This document shows positions 17,575-26,251 of a stretch of DNA of 64,000 bases, piece by piece (within the stretch, counting starts at the first letter, position 1; each line of letters begins with the position of its first letter). Below the pieces are notes generated by a model. It was not told the origin of the DNA. It was given only the letters and a program-made list of their open reading frames with translations, and searched no databases. The translations under genes and the position numbers were made by a program. This DNA comes from an uncultured Prevotellaceae bacterium (GTDB lineage: Bacteria > Bacteroidota > Bacteroidia > Bacteroidales > Bacteroidaceae), in NCBI GenBank assembly GCA_902768105.1, contig CACXJZ010000004.1, forward strand, positions 1 through 64,000, given 5' to 3'.

Positions 17575-17733
17575 TTAGTTCTTGAAAAAGTCCTTAACAT
17601 CCTCGTTAGGAACCATCTGCTCATCAAAGATGTAAGCACCAGTCTTGGGGCTCTTCACCATCTTGATAACCTTTGTGTAAGCGCGACCATCCTTTGAGCC
17701 TTCGTGGAGGGTAGCGACGGTTTTCTTTGCCAT
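17575..17733 (-). CDS. DUF4295 small protein
   Basis: 52 residues: MAKKTVATLHEGSKDGRAY at the N-terminus, VKSPKTGAYIFDEQMV, ending DFFKN. This matches the Bacteroidetes-specific DUF4295 family, which as a rule sits after L28 and L33. Here it is 13 bases after rpmG. It is probably ribosome-associated on grounds of context; its molecular role is unknown. Confidence 0.9.
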   Translation of the reverse strand: MAKKTVATLHEGSKDGRAYTKVIKMVKSPKTGAYIFDEQMVPNEDVKDFFKN

Positions 17734-17746
17734 GCTCTACGTATGA

Positions 17747-17938
17747 TTATTTAATCTCCTTGTGAAGAGTCATCTTCTTCAGGATGGGGTTATACTTCAT
17801 CAGTTCCATTCTCTCAGGAGTGTTCTTACGATTCTTGGTCGTAATGTAACGGCTTGTGCCAGGCATGCCGGAGTTCTTGTGCTCAGTGCACTCCAGAATG
17901 ACCTGTACGCGGTTACCCTTTGCTTTCTTGCTTGCCAT
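17747..17938 (-). CDS. rpmG: 50S ribosomal protein L33
   Basis: 63 residues. [38 protein letters not shown] and LHKEIK at the end are typical. Only one Cys, without the two CxxC pairs, so this is the zinc-independent (C-minus) form. Five bases downstream of rpmB. Confidence 0.96.
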   Translation of the reverse strand: MASKKAKGNRVQVILECTEHKNSGMPGTSRYITTKNRKNTPERMELMKYNPILKKMTLHKEIK

Positions 17939-17943
17939 AGTTA

Positions 17944-18207
17944 TTAATCTCCTATTACTTTAATGTCCTTCCAATCTACATAACCTTTAGCAACAGCCTG
18001 CTTCAGGGCAGCATCCAGACCTACTTTATTAATCATACGCAGACCAGCGGCGCTGATCTTCAACTGAATCCAGCAGTTCTCCTCAACGTAGTAGAACTTC
18101 TTGCTGAACAGGTTTACGTCAAACACGCGCTTTGTGCGGTGCTTTGAGTGCGACACGTTATTACCACGCTGTGCCGTCTTTCCCGTAATTTGACAAATCT
18201 TAGACAT
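17944..18207 (-). CDS. rpmB: 50S ribosomal protein L28
   Basis: 87 residues. [20 protein letters not shown], the conserved start of L28, followed by [19 protein letters not shown] and [16 protein letters not shown]. First gene of the operon. Confidence 0.97.
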   Translation of the reverse strand: MSKICQITGKTAQRGNNVSHSKHRTKRVFDVNLFSKKFYYVEENCWIQLKISAAGLRMINKVGLDAALKQAVAKGYVDWKDIKVIGD

Positions 18208-18259
18208 TTCTATCTACTTTTTTCTTGTTCCTTTTTACTTACTTATTCCAAACAGGGTG

Positions 18260-18267
18260 CAAAGGTA
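18260..18267 (-). promoter_or_regulatory. -7 box for rpmB operon
   Basis: TACCTTTG on the minus strand, 52 bases before rpmB. Confidence 0.5.
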
Positions 18268-18335
18268 CTACTTTTAATTGAGAATTGAAAATTGAGAAAT
18301 GATTATTCTTTAACTCTTAATATTTTTTAACTCAA

Positions 18336-18839
18336 TTACTCCTCTATAGCATCCTGAGCCTTAAGAAATTCGAGAAAAATCTGCATGGCTTTGTTGGTTG
18401 CAATAGCAAGATTGATGTCTCGTCCGTGGTCTTCTTCCACCTTGCACGTCACCACCTTTTCAGGTGTTCCGCAAGCCAGCCAGATAGTACCCACGGGTAT
18501 GTCCTTCGTGCCACCCGTAGGACCGGCAACGCCTGTAGCTGCCACAGCGTAGGTCGTTTTCAATGCCTTGCAGGCACCCTTCACCAGTTCAATGGCCACC
18601 TCCTCGCAGAAAGCCGTTTTCTCGTCCAACAGCTCCTGGCTGACCCCCAGCAGGTTCACTTTCACCTCGTCCACGTAGCAGATGATGCCACCCTTGAAAT
18701 ACTTGGATGCGCCAGGCACAGACATCATAGACTCAGCTATTCGTCCGCCTGTACAACTCTCTGCCGTTGAGACGGTTTCTTCTCTTTCCCACAGCAGCTG
18801 ACTAATGTCGCGGCTGATTATCTTTCCTTCAAAATCCAT
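18336..18839 (-). CDS. pncC: CinA-family protein (nicotinamide-nucleotide amidohydrolase)
   Basis: 167 residues, the stand-alone CinA C-terminal domain. It deamidates NMN to nicotinate mononucleotide in pyridine nucleotide salvage. Seen: TVSTAESCTGGRIAE (active-site Ser and Thr), GGIICYVDEVKVNLLGV, AATGVAGPTGGT. 42 bases downstream of tsaD and last in the ilv-tsaD string. Confidence 0.92.
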   Translation of the reverse strand: MDFEGKIISRDISQLLWEREETVSTAESCTGGRIAESMMSVPGASKYFKGGIICYVDEVKVNLLGVSQELLDEKTAFCEEVAIELVKGACKALKTTYAVAATGVAGPTGGTKDIPVGTIWLACGTPEKVVTCKVEEDHGRDINLAIATNKAMQIFLEFLKAQDAIEE

Positions 18840-18881
18840 CTTTATAATTTACTATTTAACCATTTACAATTTACCATCTCC

Positions 18882-19991
18882 TCACATAAACGTCACCTTC
18901 GAGAATGCTGGCGCTTCAATCGGACAGAAGTCCTTGTCCAGATACTTGTAGTAGCCCACGATGCCAATCATAGCGGCATTGTCCGTCGTATAACTGAACT
19001 TAGGGATATAGATAGTCCAACCATAGCGCTTGGCATGGTCGTAGAAGGCGTTGCGCAGTCCGTTGTTGGCACTCACGCCACCAGCCACAGCCACATGCTT
19101 GATGCCCGTCTGCTTGACAGCCAGTCGCAGCTTCTTCATCAGGATGTCCACGATGGTCCACTCCAGCGAGGCAGCGATATCCTCCTTGTGGTGCTCAATG
19201 AAGTCGGGATCGTCCTTCACCCACTTCTGCAGCGAGTACAGGAACGATGTCTTCAGACCAGAGAAGCTGTAGTCCAGTCCAGGGATGTGAGGCTCCGAGA
19301 ACTGGTAGGCCTTGGGGTTACCCTGACGTGCCAGCCTGTCGATGATGGGGCCGCCAGGATAGCCCAGTCCCATCACCTTCGAGCACTTATCAATAGCCTC
19401 TCCTGCGGCATCGTCGATGGTCTGTCCCAACACCTCCATGTCGTTATAGGCATTCACCTTGACTATCTGTGAGTTGCCGCCAGAAACGAGGAGGCAGAGG
19501 AAAGGAAAAGGAGGAGGAGCCTCTCCCCCCGCCCTCTCCAAAGTGAGAGGGAGCTTTTGCGCTACGGAGTCCGTAGGTAAGCCCTCTCCTTTTGGAGAGG
19601 GTTTGGGTGAGGCTATGAAGTGCGCCATCACGTGTCCCTGCAAGTGGTTCACGTCAATGAGGGGTATGCCCAGCGAACGGGCAAAGCCCTTGGCGAAGTT
19701 CACGCCCACGAGCAGCGAACCCATGAGTCCAGGACCACGCGTGAAGGCCACCGCCGAGAGCTGTTCCTTCTGTACGCCAGCCCGTTTCAGGGCCTCGTGC
19801 ACCACAGGCACCACGTTCTGCTGGTGGGCACGCGATGCCAGTTCAGGCACCACGCCACCATATGCCTCGTGCACAGCCTGCGATGCCGTCACGTTCGACA
19901 GCAGCACCCCGTTCTTGAGCACGGCAGCCGACGTATCGTCACAGCTCGACTCTATACCTATTATATATATATCCTCTTGTTTCTGCTCCAT
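18882..19991 (-). CDS. tsaD: tRNA N6-threonylcarbamoyladenosine transferase, with an in-frame repeat insertion
   Basis: 369 residues from the ATG at 19991 (a GTG three bases earlier is possible); the family is usually near 340. Transfers the threonylcarbamoyl group to A37 of ANN-decoding tRNAs together with TsaB/E. Seen: GIESSCDDTSAAVL, the metal-binding HLQGH (116-120), LVSGGNSQIV and GGVSANNGLR. Residues about 128-160 (from SPKPSPKGEG to GGEAPPP) interrupt the usual short AHFI...FPFLCLLVSGG link and are encoded by the palindromic element at 19518-19614. The start overlaps the thioesterase stop (TGATG). MtaB (11612-12949) modifies this enzyme's product. Confidence 0.94.
   Translation of the reverse strand: MEQKQEDIYIIGIESSCDDTSAAVLKNGVLLSNVTASQAVHEAYGGVVPELASRAHQQNVVPVVHEALKRAGVQKEQLSAVAFTRGPGLMGSLLVGVNFAKGFARSLGIPLIDVNHLQGHVMAHFIASPKPSPKGEGLPTDSVAQKLPLTLERAGGEAPPPFPFLCLLVSGGNSQIVKVNAYNDMEVLGQTIDDAAGEAIDKCSKVMGLGYPGGPIIDRLARQGNPKAYQFSEPHIPGLDYSFSGLKTSFLYSLQKWVKDDPDFIEHHKEDIAASLEWTIVDILMKKLRLAVKQTGIKHVAVAGGVSANNGLRNAFYDHAKRYGWTIYIPKFSYTTDNAAMIGIVGYYKYLDKDFCPIEAPAFSKVTFM
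19518..19614. repeat. Palindromic repeat element inserted in tsaD
   Basis: Holds three hairpins: ccctctcc/ggagaggg (19582-19601), the palindrome tacggagtccgta (19563-19575) and ccctctc/gagaggg (19532-19551), framed by agcctc (19518-19523) and gaggct (19609-19614). It keeps the tsaD frame open and adds about 33 residues. The part after tccgtaggtaag matches the element at 58805-58845. Confidence 0.8.
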
Positions 19992-20755
19992 CACTTGCTG
20001 ATTTGAACAAACGTTACCTTACTGCGACAGCATTCTGTGCCGTCTGTACGTACAATACGCACGCAATATTCGCCGTCAGCGGTCTGCTCACGATAGAACG
20101 AGAGCTGATCACCTGCGTGAGCCTCAGCCACATAGGCAATCTCGAAGCGTTTTATCTGATAGTCACGATACCAGTCGAGCGGCCACAGGTCGAGTACGTG
20201 TTCAATATACTTTACCGAGTTGATGTGTCCGTTGATATCCACATCGTTATAAAAGGTGTCGATGGTGCGCACCAGTGCCGCTTCGTCAGACATGCGCACT
20301 CTCCCACCCTTGTCAATGGGACACTCCTTGTCTTTGACTATCCAGTTGTCGATGGCTCCGTTATCAATGTCATAGATGTCTGTCGGCTGACGCGTCTCAG
20401 TGTCAATCATTGCCCAGATGGAACGACCGTAGCCATATACCTTGGGCTGTTCGTCATCAGCTGTTCCCACAACGGCGAAGTTACGGCTCGTGAAGTATCG
20501 CATGGCCGACTCCACCCAAGTCTCGACATTGAAACGGGTGTATTGCTTGGGCATCTCCGTCATCTCAATGGCCAGTCGTGAGAGCACCCACGAACGGTTG
20601 ATTGACATGAGGTACTTCATGCCGAAGCCACGATCAGTAGAGTGGAAGTCGGCAGCATTGAGCATGTGGTTGCCCAGGTGCCCCATGAACAGCCGTCCGC
20701 TGAAGTCGCAGTGGAACGGCTCTGCCATAAACTCGTAACGTCCTATCTTATCCAT
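19991..20755 (-). CDS. Acyl-ACP thioesterase
   Basis: 254 residues, double hot-dog fold of the plant FatA/FatB family. Hydrolyses acyl-ACP to free fatty acid and ACP. Seen: FHCDFSGRLFMGHLGNHML, SRNFAVVG, and the second-domain active-site segment NDVDINGHINSVKYIEHVLD (Asp, Asn and His). In Bacteroidetes it is often found in the ilv operon, as here: its start overlaps the end of ilvN by eight bases. Confidence 0.93.
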   Translation of the reverse strand: MDKIGRYEFMAEPFHCDFSGRLFMGHLGNHMLNAADFHSTDRGFGMKYLMSINRSWVLSRLAIEMTEMPKQYTRFNVETWVESAMRYFTSRNFAVVGTADDEQPKVYGYGRSIWAMIDTETRQPTDIYDIDNGAIDNWIVKDKECPIDKGGRVRMSDEAALVRTIDTFYNDVDINGHINSVKYIEHVLDLWPLDWYRDYQIKRFEIAYVAEAHAGDQLSFYREQTADGEYCVRIVRTDGTECCRSKVTFVQISK

Positions 20756-21290
20756 TCTTTTCCCTTTCCTCTAGGAATGCGCTCACCTGCTCCTGCATGC
20801 CACGTGTGACGGCAATGCGTCCGCTACGCGTATATTGGAACACACAGCCGAAGGTGTCAAGCGCACGATAAAGTTCCACAATCTGCTCCGTCACGCCATA
20901 CATCATCACAATGACGTAGGTGGGGTTCACCTCAATGATGCTGGCTCCGTAGCGGCGAATGGTACGCGAGATTTCAGGATTCTCCAGCACGTGCTTCGTA
21001 GAGAGCTTATAGAGTCCCGTTTCACGTATAAACAGCTGGTCGTCAGTAAAGTAGTTAGCCTTCACAACGTCTATCTTCTTCTCTATCTGCTTGGTGATTT
21101 TCACTATCTGGTCCTCATCGCTCCAGGCCGTAATGGTGTATTTGTGTACACCCTCAATGCTTGATGCCGACACGTTCAGGCTCTCGATGTTCACCTGACG
21201 GCGCGTAAACACAGCGGTAATCTGATTCAGGATACCAGCAACATTCTCCGAATAGACCAGCAGGGTGTAGAGTTTCTTATTCTCTTTCAT
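20748..21290 (-). CDS. ilvN: Acetolactate synthase small subunit
   Basis: 180 residues. Regulatory subunit of AHAS. ACT domain at the N-terminus (TLLVYSENVAGILNQITAVF, RRQVNIESLNVS) and the C-terminal ALS_ss_C part. Confers valine feedback control by family. 28 bases after ilvB. Confidence 0.95.
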   Translation of the reverse strand: MKENKKLYTLLVYSENVAGILNQITAVFTRRQVNIESLNVSASSIEGVHKYTITAWSDEDQIVKITKQIEKKIDVVKANYFTDDQLFIRETGLYKLSTKHVLENPEISRTIRRYGASIIEVNPTYVIVMMYGVTEQIVELYRALDTFGCVFQYTRSGRIAVTRGMQEQVSAFLEEREKNG

Positions 21291-21318
21291 CTTTTTGTAA
21301 ACCGTAAACTATAATAAT

Positions 21319-23025
21319 CTAAATCTCCAGCATCATGTCGTTGACGTTCATGCCTGGGGGCGTCATCGGCAGCACGTCGTCGTCTTCCTTGATGGCACAC
21401 TCCAGGATGAAGGGGCCGTCAGTCGTCAGCATACGCCGTACGGCTGCCTCCAGGTCTTTGCGGTCAGTAACTGCCTGATATGGAATGCCGTAGCCCTGTG
21501 CGATCAGTTCGTAGCAGGGGTTCATCATCTTGGTGAACGACTTGCGCTTCAACCAGAACATGTCCTGCCACTGGCGCACGTTACCCAGATAGTGGTTGTT
21601 CATCAGGATCATCTTCACAGGCGCCTTCTGCTCCATGATGGTGCCCAGCTCCTCAATACACATCTGGAAGCCGCCGTCGCCCATGAAACAGCAAACGGTG
21701 CGCTGCGGCGCAGCAAAGGTTGCTCCGATGGCGGCAGGCATGCCGTAGCCCATCGTACCTAGGCCTCCGCTGGTGCAGATGCTGCGTTTGTGATGATATT
21801 TGAAATAACGGGTTGCAAACAGCTGGTTCTGACCTACGTCCGTCACCAGTATGGCATCGTCGGCAGCCTGTTCTGCCACAGCGTTCACCACCTCGCCCAT
21901 CAGCAGCGGACCACTGGTAGGATGGATGGCAGGCTCAATGACTTTCTCACGCTCCTTTGCATCGAGCTCGCGGAACGACTCGCGCCACTCTTTGTGGTCA
22001 GCGGCATGAAGAAGTGCGGTCAGTGCCGGCAGCGACTCCTTACAGTCAGCCACCACAGCCACGTCCGTCTTCACGTTCTTGTCAATCTCGCTGCGGTCAA
22101 TGTCCAGATGTATGATCTTAGCCTGCTTGGCATACGTCTTCAGGTTACCCGTCACACGGTCCGAGAAGCGCATGCCGATGGCGATGAGCACATCACACTC
22201 CTGCTCTTTCAGGTTAACGGCATAGTTGCCATGCATACCCAGCATACCCACGTTCAGCGGATGGTTCGAAGGCAGTGCCGAGAGTCCCAGCATGGTACGT
22301 CCTGCAGGAATGTCAGCTTTCTCCAGAAACGCTTTCAGCTCCTCCTGGGCATTACCCAGCTCTACGCCCTGCCCTACCAGCGCCAAGGGTTTCTTGGCAT
22401 TATTGATGAGTTCAGCGGCCTCGCGCACAAGAGCCTCATCCAGCTTCGGATAAGGCACATACGAGCGTATGAAGTCCACCTTCTTGGGTTCCCAGTCAAT
22501 CTCCTCGACCTGCGCATTCCTAGCGAAGTCGAGCACCACAGGTCCTGGGCGTCCTGTACGTGCAATATAGAACGCACGGCTCACTGCCCACGCCACGTCT
22601 TCAGCATGACGTATCTGGTACGACCACTTCGAGATGGGCTGCGCCACACCCACGAGGTCAACCTCCTGGAAGGCGTCAGTACCCAGGGCGCCAATGGCCA
22701 CCTGTCCAGCAATGACGACGATGGGTGTCGAGTCGAGCATCGCGTCGGCAATACCTGTCAGCGTGTTGGTTACGCCAGGGCCGCTGGTGACGAGTGCCAC
22801 ACCCACCTCGCCAGAGATGCGTGCATAGCCTTCTGCAGCGTGCGTGGCGCCCTGTTCGTGTCTCACCAGTATGTGGTCAAAGCACTTCTTCTCTCCGCGT
22901 GTGTAATCGAACAGCGCGTCATAGACGGGCATGATGCTGCCGCCAGGATATCCGAAGATGGTCTTCACCCCTTCTCCCTGCAACGCCCTCATCAGCGCCT
23001 TCGCTCCTGTTATTCTGTCTCTCAT
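21319..23025 (-). CDS. ilvB: Acetolactate synthase large subunit
   Basis: 568 residues. ThDP-dependent condensation of pyruvate with pyruvate or 2-oxobutyrate. Catalytic Glu in VRHEQGATHAAEGYAR; ThDP/Mg motif GDGGFQMCIEELGT...NN; FAD-domain residues GMLGMHGNYAVN. Six bases downstream of ilvD. Confidence 0.97.
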   Translation of the reverse strand: MRDRITGAKALMRALQGEGVKTIFGYPGGSIMPVYDALFDYTRGEKKCFDHILVRHEQGATHAAEGYARISGEVGVALVTSGPGVTNTLTGIADAMLDSTPIVVIAGQVAIGALGTDAFQEVDLVGVAQPISKWSYQIRHAEDVAWAVSRAFYIARTGRPGPVVLDFARNAQVEEIDWEPKKVDFIRSYVPYPKLDEALVREAAELINNAKKPLALVGQGVELGNAQEELKAFLEKADIPAGRTMLGLSALPSNHPLNVGMLGMHGNYAVNLKEQECDVLIAIGMRFSDRVTGNLKTYAKQAKIIHLDIDRSEIDKNVKTDVAVVADCKESLPALTALLHAADHKEWRESFRELDAKEREKVIEPAIHPTSGPLLMGEVVNAVAEQAADDAILVTDVGQNQLFATRYFKYHHKRSICTSGGLGTMGYGMPAAIGATFAAPQRTVCCFMGDGGFQMCIEELGTIMEQKAPVKMILMNNHYLGNVRQWQDMFWLKRKSFTKMMNPCYELIAQGYGIPYQAVTDRKDLEAAVRRMLTTDGPFILECAIKEDDDVLPMTPPGMNVNDMMLEI

Positions 23026-23031
23026 ATTTTC

Positions 23032-24822
23032 TTAGTCTATGATTCTTATACCACCCTTGTCAGCACTCGAGACGCTCTGGGCGTAGGCACGCAGGGCCTT
23101 GCTAACCACGCGGTTACGCTTCAGCGGCTGCTGCGGACGTGCTGCCAGCTCCTCGTCGCTGAGCTTCACGCTGATGCTGCGCGAGGGAATGTCGATGACG
23201 ATGATGTCACCATCCTTAATCTTTCCAATGTTACCACCATTGGCAGCCTCTGGCGAAATGTGTCCGATGCTCAGACCGCTGGTGCCGCCTGAGAAGCGTC
23301 CGTCCGTTATCAGCGCACACTCCTTGCCCAGGTGCATCGACTTGATGTAGCTCGTAGGATAGAGCATCTCCTGCATGCCAGGGCCTCCCTTGGGACCTTC
23401 GTGAGTGATGACCACGCAGTCGCCGCTCTTCACGCGTCCACCGAGGATTCCCTCACAGGCGTCTTCCTGCGAGTCGAACACCACGGCAGGACCCTCGAAG
23501 TGCCACAGGCTCTCATCGACGCCTGCCGTCTTCACCACGCAGCCGTCCTGGGCTATATTGCCGAAGAGCACGGCCAGTCCACCATCTTTTGTATAGGCAT
23601 GTGCAATGTCGCGTATGCAGCCGTTCTCACGGTCAAGGTCCAGCGTCTCGTAGCGTTCGCTCTGACTGCCCATCTTCGTCGAGAAGCGGCCAGCAGGAGC
23701 GCTATGGTAAATCTCTGAGTACTCATCCGAGTAATCAGAATACTTCTTCAGCGCCTCGCTGAGCGTCATGCCATCAACGCGGATAGCCGAGCCGTCAATG
23801 AGTCCGCCCTTGCTGAGCTCGTTCATGATGCCCAGTATGCCGCCAGCACGGTTACACTCCTGCACGCTATATTTCTGCGTGTTGGGAGCCAGCTTGCACA
23901 GACAGGGCACCTTACGCGAGAGTGCATCAATGTCCTTCATCGTGAAGTCCACGCCTGCCTCCTGAGCCACAGCCAGCAGGTGGAGCACGGTGTTCGTGCT
24001 TCCGCCCATCGCAATGTCGAGCGACATCGCATTCAGGAACGCCTTGCGTGTGGCAATGCTTCTGGGCAGCACGCTCTCGTCGCCGTCCTCATAGTATGCC
24101 AGTGCGTTCTTCACCACCTGACGGGCAGCCTTACGGAACAGCTCCACGCGGTTGGTGTGTGTAGCCAGGATGGTGCCGTTGCCAGGCAGCGACAGTCCTA
24201 TGGCCTCTGTCAGCGAGTTCATGCTGTTGGCAGTAAACATACCTGAGCAACTGCCGCAGCCAGGACAGGCACACTGCTCAATCTCTGCCATCTCCTCGTC
24301 GCTGACGCTGGGGTCAGCGCCTTTCACCATCGCCGTGATGAGGTCGGCATTCTCGCCACGCCAGCGTCCAGCCTCCATCGGGCCTCCGCTGCAGAAGACG
24401 GTGGGGATGTTCAGGCGCATGGATGCCATCAGCATGCCAGGCGTCACCTTGTCGCAGTTCGAGATGCAAATCATAGCGTCAGCCTTGTGGGCGTTGACCA
24501 TGTATTCCACTGAGTCGGCAATGATGTCACGCGAAGGCAGCGAGTAGAGCATGCCGTCGTGTCCCATCGCAATGCCGTCGTCGATGGCAATGGTGTTGAA
24601 CTCAGCGGCATAGCAGCCCATCTTCTCTATTTCCTCGCGGACTATCTGTCCTATCTCGTGCAGGTGCGTATGTCCAGGCACAAACTGGGTGAACGAGTTG
24701 ACGACGGCAATGATCGGCCGTCCGAACTGCTCGTGTTTCATACCCGTGGCCACCCACAATGCGCGTGAGCCTGCCATTCTGCGTCCTTCAGTACATATCG
24801 CACTGCGTAGCTGGTGTTTCAT
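23032..24822 (-). CDS. ilvD: Dihydroxy-acid dehydratase
   Basis: 596 residues, full length. Dehydrates dihydroxy-acids in valine and isoleucine synthesis. Fe-S ligands in [12 protein letters not shown] and [19 protein letters not shown]; late motif [20 protein letters not shown]. It has one of the few clear Shine-Dalgarno sequences here (aaggagag). First gene of ilvD-ilvB-ilvN-thioesterase-tsaD-pncC. The usual partner ilvC is not in this window. Confidence 0.97.
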   Translation of the reverse strand: MKHQLRSAICTEGRRMAGSRALWVATGMKHEQFGRPIIAVVNSFTQFVPGHTHLHEIGQIVREEIEKMGCYAAEFNTIAIDDGIAMGHDGMLYSLPSRDIIADSVEYMVNAHKADAMICISNCDKVTPGMLMASMRLNIPTVFCSGGPMEAGRWRGENADLITAMVKGADPSVSDEEMAEIEQCACPGCGSCSGMFTANSMNSLTEAIGLSLPGNGTILATHTNRVELFRKAARQVVKNALAYYEDGDESVLPRSIATRKAFLNAMSLDIAMGGSTNTVLHLLAVAQEAGVDFTMKDIDALSRKVPCLCKLAPNTQKYSVQECNRAGGILGIMNELSKGGLIDGSAIRVDGMTLSEALKKYSDYSDEYSEIYHSAPAGRFSTKMGSQSERYETLDLDRENGCIRDIAHAYTKDGGLAVLFGNIAQDGCVVKTAGVDESLWHFEGPAVVFDSQEDACEGILGGRVKSGDCVVITHEGPKGGPGMQEMLYPTSYIKSMHLGKECALITDGRFSGGTSGLSIGHISPEAANGGNIGKIKDGDIIVIDIPSRSISVKLSDEELAARPQQPLKRNRVVSKALRAYAQSVSSADKGGIRIID

Positions 24823-24867
24823 AATGCTCTCTCCTTGTTAGATTTGACACAATAATGTTTGAAGGTG

Positions 24868-24898
24868 CAAAATTACACCTTTTTATTATAATAGCCAA
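24868..24898 (-). promoter_or_regulatory. ilvD operon promoter
   Basis: Minus strand: TTG (24896-24898), 20 bases, TAATTTTG (24868-24875). Leader of about 40 bases with no visible leader peptide or T-box-like stem. Confidence 0.65.
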
Positions 24899-24914
24899 CA
24901 AAATTGCCGATTTT

Positions 24915-26141
24915 TTACATCTTGGCGCTCTTCTTCAGCTTGTTGATGGCGTGCTCAAGGCTCTCTGTAGGCTCAATGATGTTGTAGTTGCCCCAGAAGT
25001 CAGGCTCGTCAAAGAAGCTCACCTTGTCGTAGAAGTAGTCGCGCGCGCCGAACGAGTCGCGTCCACGTATGGCGTGCACCTCCCCGGCAGGCGCCATGTC
25101 CGTCACCACCATCTCTGTCGTCACGGTATAGGCCGACGAGAAGAGCCTGCGCTTCCAGTCACACTTGAACTTCATGACGTTACGCACGTAGCTGATGTGC
25201 GTCACGCTGTCCGTCGTCTGGTAGTTGATGGTCGTGGTCAACTCCTTGGGGTTGAAGCGCAGCCCCAGCGGCTTCCTCACCAGCATGTAATTGGTGGCCT
25301 TGTCACGATCGTCCATTTCCAGATTCAGCTCCACACGCGTGAACGACAGCGTCTCCTGGTCAATGTAGAACTTGCCGTAGAAGAGCGGCCTTGAGACACG
25401 ATAGAGGGGCACGAAACTGATGACGAACTGCGACCGCAGGTCGATGCGCTCAGGCATCTCCATCGTCAGGTGGTACAGCTGCAGCTCTTCCTCGTTCAGC
25501 AGCAGTTCCGAGTTCTTCACCACGTCGAGCATGATGGGAATAACGGGACCACCCATCACCTTCACACCCAGCGTGTCCTTGGCCTTTGTGCTCAGCAGTC
25601 TGCGACCTTTCACTATCTGCACCGCATCGCGGGTCACGCCGACGTTATAGGGCGTCTTATACATCTGCGTAACGGCCTCGCTGATAGCGATAAACCGTGA
25701 GCCCTTCTGCGCCGTCTCCCTGTAGAAGCAATGCATGAGCGAAGGCTGCATCGAGTAGTTGGCAGGAATCTTCTTGATGGCGGCACGCAGCACCTCCATC
25801 GGGTCGTTCATCATCACTACCACCTCGTCTATCTCTATCGTGCTGGGCACCATGCTCACACGCAGGTTTTCCGTCTGTCCGTCAATGCGCATACGGCGTG
25901 TGTGGTAGCCCAGGTGCGAGAACTCCACGTAGGCAGGCTGCGAGGGCGTTTTTAGCACAAACTGTCCGTCGTCGTTCGTCACGGTCTGCTGCCTGCCGTT
26001 GGGCGACGACACGCTGACGTGGGCCTGCGCGCGTCCTGTCTGCCGGTCAACCACTTTACCCGTCAGTACCGTCATGCTACCCTGCCCCCAGACGGCTGCT
26101 GTCAGCAGCATGAAAAACAGTAAAAACTTGATGCGCATCAT
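24915..26141 (-). CDS. Secreted protein with carboxypeptidase-regulatory-like domain
   Basis: 408 residues. Signal peptide MMRIKFLLFFMLLTAAVWGQ. Residues about 25-90 form a CarboxypepD_reg beta-sandwich (VLTGKVVDRQTGRAQAHVSV, DDGQFVLK, VEFSHLGYHTR). The rest resembles the soluble part of DUF5686-like outer-membrane-associated proteins (HCFYRETAQKGSRFIAISEA, YGKFYIDQETLSFTRVELNL). No beta-barrel seen, so likely periplasmic or surface-exposed. The function is unknown. Start chosen at the first Met of the signal peptide. Confidence 0.75.
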   Translation of the reverse strand: MMRIKFLLFFMLLTAAVWGQGSMTVLTGKVVDRQTGRAQAHVSVSSPNGRQQTVTNDDGQFVLKTPSQPAYVEFSHLGYHTRRMRIDGQTENLRVSMVPSTIEIDEVVVMMNDPMEVLRAAIKKIPANYSMQPSLMHCFYRETAQKGSRFIAISEAVTQMYKTPYNVGVTRDAVQIVKGRRLLSTKAKDTLGVKVMGGPVIPIMLDVVKNSELLLNEEELQLYHLTMEMPERIDLRSQFVISFVPLYRVSRPLFYGKFYIDQETLSFTRVELNLEMDDRDKATNYMLVRKPLGLRFNPKELTTTINYQTTDSVTHISYVRNVMKFKCDWKRRLFSSAYTVTTEMVVTDMAPAGEVHAIRGRDSFGARDYFYDKVSFFDEPDFWGNYNIIEPTESLEHAINKLKKSAKM

Positions 26142-26160
26142 AAAATCGTATTTTACGCCA

Positions 26161-26192
26161 CAAAGATACAAAAAAAAATTGCATTTTGTCAA
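26161..26192 (-). promoter_or_regulatory. Promoter for the secreted protein at 24915-26141
   Basis: Minus strand: TATCTTTG (26161-26168) and TTG (26190-26192), 21 bases apart. Confidence 0.6.
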
Positions 26193-26213
26193 TATCAAAT
26201 CGTAAAAAATTAT

Positions 26214-26221
26214 TACCTTTG
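26214..26221 (+). promoter_or_regulatory. -7 box for the PurF-like gene
   Basis: TACCTTTG, 30 bases before the ATG at 26252. The divergent promoter at 26161-26192 lies close by, so the two genes share a control region of about 110 bases. Confidence 0.5.
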
Positions 26222-26251
26222 CAGCAAATTTTTCAAAAAAGACAGAAAACT

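Noticed and set aside
21790..23292. 500-residue plus-strand frame opposite ilvB
   Set aside because: Shadow of a strongly conserved gene; His/Arg-rich composition typical of reverse frames.
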